DNA from: Candidatus Moraniibacteriota bacterium
GTDB lineage: Bacteria; Patescibacteriota; Minisyncoccia; Moranbacterales; UBA9337
Direction: 5' to 3'
Assembly: GCA_003507475.1 (NCBI GenBank)
Contig: DNVQ01000045.1
Coordinates: 1 to 6,070, forward strand
Length of the DNA: 6,070 bases
Shown here: positions 1 to 4,460 of the stretch, one piece after another
Layout of the letters: each line of letters starts with the position of its first letter
How positions within the stretch are numbered: the first letter of the stretch is position 1
The notes under the pieces: model-generated
What the model saw: only the letters and a program-made list of their open reading frames with translations
Database searches by the model: none
What the model was told of the DNA's origin: nothing
Position numbers and translations under genes: made by a program

Positions 1-71
1 ATAATTATTTTAAACCAGCAAAAATCGCTACACCATAAAAAATAAACCACTTTTTTTAATGACAGATATTA

Positions 72-80
72 TGCTAAAAT
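72..80 (+). promoter_or_regulatory. Extended -10 promoter element for the hydrolase gene
   Basis: The bases TGcTAAAAT match an extended -10 element (TG, one base, then a five-of-six match to TATAAT). The hexamer ends at 80 and the ATG is at 87, so transcription would begin at or next to the start codon. No convincing -35 box is seen at the right distance, which is tolerable for an extended -10. No Shine-Dalgarno sequence precedes the ATG, in keeping with a leaderless mRNA. Confidence 0.5.
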
Positions 81-86
81 TTAAGT

Positions 87-1118
87 ATGAAGAATATATT
101 TAGATTAATAATTGTCTTAGGATTATTTACCGGCTTAATTCTGGTAATCGTTAAATTTGATAAATCAAAAGAAAATCAACCCACTCCCAATCCTCTTACT
201 TACCCCGAAACAAAAACCGAAACTGAAAAATCAGAAAAGAAAAAGCCTTCTCCCATGGAGATCGAGGAGCTTCGCAAAGGAAATTACCCCGGTGGAGATT
301 TTGAAATAGAAGAAAGTCTTCCTAATGGAACAAATTATCGACAAATGATTGTTTCTTACAAATCAGAAGGACTTAAAATTTACGGACTACTCACCGTTCC
401 GCTTGAGCCAAAACCGGAAGGAGGTTATCCGGCAATTATTTTTATGCATGGATATATTCCACCCAAGCAATATTCCACTACTGGCAATTATCCTACTTAT
501 CAAGCTACTCTGGCGCGAAGTGGAATGATAACATTTAAGCCTGACCTTAGGGGACATGGACAATCAGAGGGAAATGCTGACGGCGCCCATTTTTCTGAAA
601 AATATGTTATAGACACTTTATATGCTATCTCTTATTTAAAAAACTATCCCGAAGTCAATTCGGAAAAAATCGGCTACTGGGGACACTCAAATGGAGGAGA
701 GATTGGTCTTCGCACTATCACAATTTCTCCTGATATAAAAGCGGCTGTGTTTTGGGCGGGAGTGGTCGGAAGTTTTCAGGACATGCTTCATACCTACAAT
801 GCCAAAATTCCTTTTCTGCAAAACTTAAAAGAAAACTCATTTATCAAAGAACATGGATTACCTGATGAAAATCCTGACTTTTGGAAAAAAATCGATCCGC
901 ATTTTTATCTTAGATACATTTCTTCTCCCATTCAACTTCACCATGGAACCAAAGACAAAAGCGTGCCGGTTGAATTATCCCTTAGACTTAAAAAAGAATT
1001 GGAAAAAGCACAAAAAAATGTAGAATATTTTGAATACACTGGAGATGATCACAATCTAAGCCAAAATTACAGTTTAGCCTGGGAAAGAACTATTACTTTT
1101 TTCAAAGAAAATTTATAA
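87..1118 (+). CDS. Membrane-anchored alpha/beta hydrolase (prolyl oligopeptidase/S9-like serine hydrolase)
   Basis: This 343-residue protein is a serine hydrolase of the alpha/beta fold, probably acting outside the cytoplasmic membrane. Residues 4-23 form a hydrophobic signal anchor after MKNIFR; there is no lipobox cysteine and no clear signal peptidase site. A Lys/Glu/Pro/Thr-rich spacer (about 25-58) follows. The catalytic domain spans about 85-343. It has the oxyanion-side HG at 121-122, PDLRGHGQS at 152-160, the nucleophile elbow GHSNGG with Ser201, the acid Asp290 in HHGTKDKSVP, and His322 in GDDHNL. Order and spacing are those of dipeptidyl-peptidase/dienelactone-hydrolase relatives. 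The triad is complete, so it is probably active, but peptidase, esterase and acyl hydrolase activities cannot be told apart. It is a lone gene, with a -10 box just upstream and a terminator at 1150-1178. The ATG is preferred because it gives a complete anchor directly after the -10 box. Confidence 0.9.
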   Translation: MKNIFRLIIVLGLFTGLILVIVKFDKSKENQPTPNPLTYPETKTETEKSEKKKPSPMEIEELRKGNYPGGDFEIEESLPNGTNYRQMIVSYKSEGLKIYGLLTVPLEPKPEGGYPAIIFMHGYIPPKQYSTTGNYPTYQATLARSGMITFKPDLRGHGQSEGNADGAHFSEKYVIDTLYAISYLKNYPEVNSEKIGYWGHSNGGEIGLRTITISPDIKAAVFWAGVVGSFQDMLHTYNAKIPFLQNLKENSFIKEHGLPDENPDFWKKIDPHFYLRYISSPIQLHHGTKDKSVPVELSLRLKKELEKAQKNVEYFEYTGDDHNLSQNYSLAWERTITFFKENL

Positions 1119-1149
1119 ACAAAAAAGTTACTTTATCTACTTGTATTTA

Positions 1150-1178
1150 AAAAAATAGCGGTCCGACCGCTATTTTTT
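1150..1178. terminator. Bidirectional Rho-independent terminator
   Basis: A perfect 13-bp inverted repeat (1150-1162 and 1166-1178) encloses a CCG loop. The core is TAGCGGT/ACCGCTA, flanked by an A-run on the left and a T-run on the right, so either strand yields a GC stem followed by U residues. It lies 31 bp after the hydrolase stop and 28 bp beyond the stop of the convergent DUF1428 gene, and can end transcription from both sides. Confidence 0.9.
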
Positions 1179-1206
1179 AGCTTTTAAAAATTATATTTTT
1201 GACTTT

Positions 1207-1581
1207 CTAAAGCGCCACCAGCGTTTCAAACCCCCCATAAGCCATACGCTTCATGTCAAATGGCATCTCCTTATCTTTCATTTTTGAATTTTCCATGAAC
1301 TCTTTCATAACTTTGGCATTAACGCTATCGCGATGCGCTCTGGACTTAAAAACGATAAAAGAAAACACTATCACTTCCCCGGGCTTAGCACTGACTGTTT
1401 TAGGAAATTTTAAATATTTCATCCCCATCATTTCCGAAGCCAAATCATCTCCTACACATTCGTAGTACTCAAGAGCGCCATGTTTTTTCCAAATTTTACC
1501 TCCTTCCATAGCCATTTTTTTATACTCTCCCAATTTTTCTTCAGGAACCGGGAGAACAAAACCATCTACATATTTACCCAT
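1207..1581 (-). CDS. DUF1428 family protein (YbaA-like)
   Basis: This 124-residue cytosolic protein is a clear member of the DUF1428 family (E. coli YbaA), a small dimeric ferredoxin-like (alpha/beta barrel) fold of unknown function. Hallmarks are the N-terminal YVDGFVLPVP (residues 4-13), KHGALEYYECVGDD (33-46), AKPGEVIVFSFIVFKSRAHRD (65-85) and the C-terminal MPFDMKRMAYGGFETLV. The length is normal for the family. The KSRAHRDSVNAKVM block is its best-conserved part. It is the last gene of the minus-strand block, 131 bp after the AHSA1 gene. That is a much larger gap than the others and holds a possible promoter and a leader hairpin, so the gene may be transcribed separately. An AGGA lies 11 bases before the ATG, the only Shine-Dalgarno-like motif found before a start in this window. 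The stop is TAG. Confidence 0.93.
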   Translation of the reverse strand: MGKYVDGFVLPVPEEKLGEYKKMAMEGGKIWKKHGALEYYECVGDDLASEMMGMKYLKFPKTVSAKPGEVIVFSFIVFKSRAHRDSVNAKVMKEFMENSKMKDKEMPFDMKRMAYGGFETLVAL

Positions 1582-1591
1582 ATATTTTTTT

Positions 1592-1631
1592 ATCCTGTTA
1601 AATTGCGATTACCGCATCATTTAACTGGGAT
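1592..1631 (-). promoter_or_regulatory. Leader hairpin that could sequester the DUF1428 ribosome-binding site
   Basis: Read on the minus strand, three stacked helices can form: AUCC (1631-1628) with GGAU (1595-1592), GUUAAAU (1625-1619) with AUUUAAC (1603-1597), and UGCG (1616-1613) with CGCA (1607-1604), closed by a five-base GUAAU loop. The helices are separated by a small internal loop (1627-1626/1596) and a two-base bulge (1618-1617). The GGAU strand is the AGGA Shine-Dalgarno-like motif of the gene starting at 1581, so folding would hide it. There is no U-run directly after the stem that would suggest a terminator; an A-run follows instead. The pairing is visible directly; the regulatory role is inferred. 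Confidence 0.45.
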
Positions 1632-1639
1632 TATTAATA

Positions 1640-1650
1640 ATTATATTTTA
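1640..1650 (-). promoter_or_regulatory. Possible -10 region for the DUF1428 gene
   Basis: On the minus strand TAAAAT (1650-1645) overlaps a perfect TATAAT (1645-1640). Initiation about seven bases on, near 1633-1638, would start the transcript just before the leader hairpin at 1631-1592. No good -35 box is seen. A short inverted repeat, TCTTAA/TTAAGA (1662-1667 and 1671-1676), lies where a -35 box or operator would be. In DNA this AT-rich a chance match is possible. Confidence 0.35.
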
Positions 1651-1712
1651 CACTGAATAATTCTTAAATTTTAAGATAACATGCGGGCTTTGATTAAATT
1701 ATCATTATGAAA

Positions 1713-2201
1713 TTATTTTAAAATTTCTTCAAACTTATCAAAAGATTGACTCCAGCCTTGTTGCGCTGACTTTATAATGGATCCTTCTGGAAATTTACCG
1801 TGCTTTAAAGTCATATCTGTTTTTCTGTTTTCCAATTTTTTAAAATTCACTTCAATCTCCAATTCTTCAGGAATATCCTCCATGCCATACTCCTTGGCTG
1901 AAACAATATTTCCCTCTTTGTCGGAAAAAGAATCAGTTGTAACGATTTTTTTATATGGAATAATTTCCTTATAGGTTCCCGTACTCCAATACTCCTTACC
2001 GTCAGGCGCCTTCATACAAGCAAGACTTTTTCCACCCACCCTAAAATCAACTTCAGCATAGGGAGCGGTAAAGTCTTTGGGTCCCCACCATTTCTTAAAG
2101 ATCTCCGGATTTGTCCAGGCTTCCCACACTCTTTCTATAGGAGCGTTAAAAATACGATTAATAATCAACTCTCCCTTTTTATTATTAGATATATTTTTCA
2201 T
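1713..2201 (-). CDS. SRPBCC/AHSA1 (activator of Hsp90 ATPase-like) domain protein
   Basis: This 162-residue cytosolic protein is a single START-like SRPBCC domain of the AHSA1 type, a helix-grip fold with a hydrophobic cavity. The signature INRIFNAPIERVWEAWTNPE (residues 14-33) is followed by KKWWGPKDFTAP and the strand VDFRVGGK. The protein ends with GWSQSFDKFEEIL, the long C-terminal helix with the usual Gly-Trp entry. The length is normal and no part is missing. Such proteins bind small hydrophobic ligands or act as uncharacterised stress proteins; the Hsp90 link applies to the eukaryotic namesake and should not be carried over. It sits 35 bp after the PhnB-like gene and is probably co-transcribed with it, although a TATAAT at 2222-2217 could also start it. 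There is no Shine-Dalgarno sequence before the ATG. Confidence 0.92.
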   Translation of the reverse strand: MKNISNNKKGELIINRIFNAPIERVWEAWTNPEIFKKWWGPKDFTAPYAEVDFRVGGKSLACMKAPDGKEYWSTGTYKEIIPYKKIVTTDSFSDKEGNIVSAKEYGMEDIPEELEIEVNFKKLENRKTDMTLKHGKFPEGSIIKSAQQGWSQSFDKFEEILK

Positions 2202-2216
2202 ATATTTTATTTAATG

Positions 2217-2222
2217 ATTATA
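2217..2222 (-). promoter_or_regulatory. Possible internal -10 box before the AHSA1 gene
   Basis: A perfect TATAAT reads on the minus strand 15 bases before the ATG at 2201, just after the stop of the preceding gene. It would give a leader of about eight bases. No matching -35 box is visible, and the region is almost pure A+T, so this is a weak call. Confidence 0.3.
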
Positions 2223-2236
2223 TATTAATAAAAAAT

Positions 2237-2755
2237 TCATTCTTGTTGGTGCGCCCTCCTTAAATCCTCGATAATAATTTTTTTCATCTCCAGCATTGCC
2301 TCCATCACTCTTTTTGATTTTTCTGGATCAGGGTCGCTCAAGTATTGTTCTAAAATAGCCGGTACAATTTGCCAAGTTATACCAAATTTATCCCGGTTTA
2401 TCCATCCGCATTGACCACTTTCTCCATGCTCGGAAAATTTTTCCCAAAAATAATCAATTTCTTCTTGAGAACGGCAATTAACCACAAATGAAATTGCGCC
2501 AGAAAATTTAAAATGAGGTCCGCCGTTTAGAGCTACAAATTGCTGTCCATCCAGCTCAAATTCTACTGTCATAACAGATCCCAATTGCCTTCCTGAGGCT
2601 CTAGCTCCGGGTTCATTGTAATATGTAATCTTTCCCATTTTTGAATTGCCCCCTCTGGAAGCGACTTCTGGATTATTGGAAAAAACATTCACATAAAAAC
2701 TTGCTGCTTCCTGTGCTTTTTCGTCAAACCATAAAAAAGGAGTTATTTTTTGCAT
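2237..2755 (-). CDS. PhnB-type VOC superfamily protein (3-dmu-9_3-mt domain)
   Basis: This 172-residue protein belongs to the PhnB-like branch of the vicinal-oxygen-chelate (glyoxalase/bleomycin resistance) fold, whose Pfam name derives from an old and misleading link to 3-demethylubiquinone methyltransferase. Motifs counted from this start are MQKITPFLWFDEKAQEAASF at the N-terminus, LNGGPHFKFSGAISFVVNC (about 81-99), EEIDYFWEKFSEHGE and QCGWINRDKFGITWQIVP, all in family order. The catalytic role and substrate are unknown. The ATG at 2755 is chosen because MQKITPFLW is the family's usual N-terminus. The longer reading frame begins with TTG at 2794 and adds 13 unmatched residues. It lies 56 bp after the upstream VOC gene and 35 bp before the AHSA1 gene. 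The acidic, basic-tipped tail (residues 130-172) is predicted helical and is longer than the minimal domain. The stop is TGA. Confidence 0.9.
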   Translation of the reverse strand: MQKITPFLWFDEKAQEAASFYVNVFSNNPEVASRGGNSKMGKITYYNEPGARASGRQLGSVMTVEFELDGQQFVALNGGPHFKFSGAISFVVNCRSQEEIDYFWEKFSEHGESGQCGWINRDKFGITWQIVPAILEQYLSDPDPEKSKRVMEAMLEMKKIIIEDLRRAHQQE

Positions 2756-2811
2756 ATAATTATGTATTAAGCAAATTAATTTTTTAAATAACAAGAATAC
2801 TGCAAAAAATT

Positions 2812-3222
2812 TTACATTTTTTGATAAGGTTGCATGGCGCCTACCCTATTTCCTTCTGTATCAAGAAAACTTATATATAATCCGTAGCCTGGTATATCCA
2901 TAGGCTCTCCTAAAATTTTTCCACCCGCTGCTTTTATTTTTTCCATCGCTTCTTCCGTATCATCTATACCGATTACCACTGATGGCGATTGACCCATTTT
3001 ATCTTCGGGCTTTTTATAAAACCCTCCATTAATCATGCCTATTTTCTTTGGCATACCGCTTTGATCTGTTTCAGACGTAGTTACTAAAACATAATTGCCG
3101 AACTCTTCTCCCATCATTTCCGCTTTCCACCCAAAAGCTTTAGCATAAAAACCAGCCATTCTATTTTTATCTTCATAGGGCATTTCAAAGTGCACTACGG
3201 GATTCATTTTTGTGTTATTCAT
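2812..3222 (-). CDS. VOC family protein (glyoxalase/CFP30B-like)
   Basis: This 136-residue cytosolic protein is a single VOC-fold domain (two beta-alpha-beta-beta-beta modules). Module one opens with VVHFEMPYEDKNRMAGFYAK (residues 9-28), including His11 at the usual first metal-ligand position, followed by AFGW. Module two contains VVIGIDDTEEAMEKIKAAGG (82-101), GEPMDIPGYG and FLDTEGNRVGAMQP (119-132). The DTEGNRVG turn is typical, but the glutamate often found just after it as a metal ligand is absent (Ala-Met-Gln), so metal-dependent glyoxalase chemistry is doubtful. It resembles the CFP30B-like branch. It is the first gene of the minus-strand block and probably leads its transcript. A second ATG at 3207 (Met6) is also possible, because the match to the family starts there. 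Confidence 0.9.
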   Translation of the reverse strand: MNNTKMNPVVHFEMPYEDKNRMAGFYAKAFGWKAEMMGEEFGNYVLVTTSETDQSGMPKKIGMINGGFYKKPEDKMGQSPSVVIGIDDTEEAMEKIKAAGGKILGEPMDIPGYGLYISFLDTEGNRVGAMQPYQKM

Positions 3223-3239
3223 ATAATTGCGTTTAAGTT

Positions 3240-3247
3240 ATTTTATA
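3240..3247 (-). promoter_or_regulatory. Possible -10 box for the four-gene minus-strand block
   Basis: On the minus strand TATAAA (3247-3242) overlaps TAAAAT (3245-3240), 17 bases before the ATG at 3222. Transcription from it would give a leader of roughly ten bases. A -35 box is not evident, and the surrounding A+T richness weakens the call. Confidence 0.3.
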
Positions 3248-3477
3248 ACTCAAAAAATTATAAAATAATTTAAATAATTAAAAAAACTATTTTATACTTC
3301 ATATTAATTTATACGCAAAAGATAAAAATAATCTTTCAAGAATAATATCAAAAACACAATCCAAAAAATCTATAGTTGTTCTCCATTTTTTATTTAAATA
3401 ATTGACTAGCCTATTTTTAAGGAGTAAAATAGTAGTACCGAAGATACTTCATTTGTTCTTTTTAATCAATATTGGCA

Positions 3478-3483
3478 TAAAAT
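3478..3483 (+). promoter_or_regulatory. -10 box for the dehydrogenase gene, leaderless arrangement
   Basis: TAAAAT ends seven bases before the ATG at 3491, the same hexamer and almost the same distance as before the genes at 87 and 4461. A weak TTGTTC at 3453-3458 is the only -35 candidate. No Shine-Dalgarno sequence is present. The arrangement predicts transcription starting at or beside the start codon. Confidence 0.45.
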
Positions 3484-3490
3484 TAAACTT

Positions 3491-4411
3491 ATGAATACTC
3501 AAAAAAACACAGGAGTTTTCAGTCCTGTTGATGTCAAAAAGAAGAAAATAACTATAATTGGTTCCGGCTTTGTGGGTAAAGCGGCTGGAAAAGGATTCAT
3601 AAACATTGGTCATGACGTAACTTTTGTCGATATAAACACTATCTTGATTGAGTCACTCAGCAAAGAAGGCTTGGAAACTTGCAATATAAATGATTTTTGC
3701 TCCAACAATAGAGATATTTATATAATCAGCGTGCTTACTCCTACTATAAATGATAAACTTGATTTTCGCTTTATCGATTCAGCAATTGCCAATCTAGGGC
3801 GCGTGCTCAAAGATAATTCCAATTGGCCATTAATAGTTATTCGTTCAACTGTTCCTCCGGGCACTGTCCAGGAACGCTTTGTTCCGATTTTAGAAAAATA
3901 TTCCGAAAAAAAAATAGAAAAAGATTTCGGCATTGCTATGAATCCTGAATTTTTAAGAGAAACTAGTGCTGAAGAAGATTTTATGCATCCTTGGATTATA
4001 ATAATCGGAAGCAACGAACCAAAAGTTGCTCAAATTCTTGAAGAACTTTATGCACCCTTTAAGGCGCCCATTGTTCACATGACAATCAAAGAGGCAGAGA
4101 TGACAAAATACGTGCACAATATTTACAATGCCAACAAAATTTCTTTTTTCAATGAAATGCGTTTGGTAGCCGAATCGATTGGAGTAGACGCAGATAAAGT
4201 TTTTAATACAGTAGTCGAGAGCGCGGAAGCTTCTTGGAATAAGCAATATGGCATACGAAATTTCGGACCATTTGACGGTTCATGCTTACCGAAAGATACG
4301 ATGGCATTTTTAAGCTGGTCAAATGAAAAAGTAAAAAAGAAGATGCCTATTTTGCATGCTATTATTAAAGTAAACGAAAGATTTAAGGACAAAGAATATT
4401 TGGAGTATTAA
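3491..4411 (+). CDS. UDP-glucose/GDP-mannose dehydrogenase-like protein lacking the C-terminal domain
   Basis: This family oxidises a nucleotide sugar (typically UDP-glucose to UDP-glucuronate) with two NAD+ in the cytosol. After an 18-residue lead, the Rossmann domain begins with GSGFVG (24-29) and Asp47 for the NAD ribose. Then come RSTVPPGT (118-125, Thr120), MNPEFLRE (150-157, Glu153) and the dimerisation helix from 199 with Lys206 and Asn210. GPFDGSCLPKD (259-269) carries the catalytic Cys265 and Asp269. The Lys-Asn and Cys-Asp spacings of four match characterised UDP-glucose dehydrogenases. At 306 residues it stops soon after KVNER, whereas family members usually have about 390-450 residues with a C-terminal nucleotide-sugar-binding Rossmann domain. 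The stop is followed by 49 non-coding bases with no GLAFK-type remnant, so this is not a simple frameshift. Substrate and activity are uncertain. It lies directly before a polymerising glycosyltransferase. Confidence 0.88.
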   Translation: MNTQKNTGVFSPVDVKKKKITIIGSGFVGKAAGKGFINIGHDVTFVDINTILIESLSKEGLETCNINDFCSNNRDIYIISVLTPTINDKLDFRFIDSAIANLGRVLKDNSNWPLIVIRSTVPPGTVQERFVPILEKYSEKKIEKDFGIAMNPEFLRETSAEEDFMHPWIIIIGSNEPKVAQILEELYAPFKAPIVHMTIKEAEMTKYVHNIYNANKISFFNEMRLVAESIGVDADKVFNTVVESAEASWNKQYGIRNFGPFDGSCLPKDTMAFLSWSNEKVKKKMPILHAIIKVNERFKDKEYLEY

Positions 4412-4432
4412 AAATAATTTCTAAGTACGGTC

Positions 4433-4453
4433 TATAATTTTTTAAATTAAAAT
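4433..4453 (+). promoter_or_regulatory. Two candidate -10 boxes ahead of the glycosyltransferase
   Basis: A perfect TATAAT (4433-4438) lies 22 bases before the ATG at 4461. A TAAAAT (4448-4453) lies seven bases before it, repeating the arrangement at 87 and 3491. No Shine-Dalgarno sequence precedes the ATG and there is no terminator after the dehydrogenase stop. The gene could therefore be read both from the dehydrogenase transcript and from its own start. Confidence 0.4.
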
Positions 4454-4460
4454 TACCCGT

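Larger units (their letters stand above)
3223..3490. other. AT-rich divergent intergenic region
   Basis: These 268 bp separate the divergent VOC and dehydrogenase genes and are dominated by A/T runs. I see no tRNA, GC-rich hairpin or credible small gene. An AAGGAG at 3419-3424 has no start codon after it at a useful distance. The frame entering the dehydrogenase ATG is open back to a TAA at 3425-3427 but offers no alternative start. The region must hold the promoters for both directions. Confidence 0.6.

Noticed and set aside
1..57. Possible ends of genes at the left edge: minus-strand reading ending in FYGVAIFAGLK and stop, or plus-strand reading NYFKPAKIATP and stop at 36-38
   Set aside because: The minus-strand reading is only about 16 codons between two stops with no start codon. 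The plus-strand tail is 11 codons cut by the window edge. Neither can be told from chance without upstream sequence.
1253..1974. Two plus-strand open frames (1253-1465 and 1777-1974)
   Set aside because: They are antisense to the DUF1428 and AHSA1 genes, which match their families along the full length.
2756..2794. TTG-initiated N-terminal extension of the PhnB-like gene
   Set aside because: The 13 extra residues do not match the family, the start is TTG, and the ATG at 2755 gives the canonical MQKITPFLW beginning.
3248..3290. Imperfect palindromes in the A/T runs upstream of the VOC gene
   Set aside because: They consist only of A and T and are imperfect, as expected by chance in this composition.
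3419..3430. AAGGAG Shine-Dalgarno-like motif in the intergenic region
   Set aside because: No start codon follows within a useful distance, and the next in-frame codons contain a stop, so it does not mark a gene.
3718..4392. Three overlapping minus-strand open frames of 89-98 codons
   Set aside because: All lie opposite the dehydrogenase gene, whose motifs are unmistakable; their translations show no recognisable domain.
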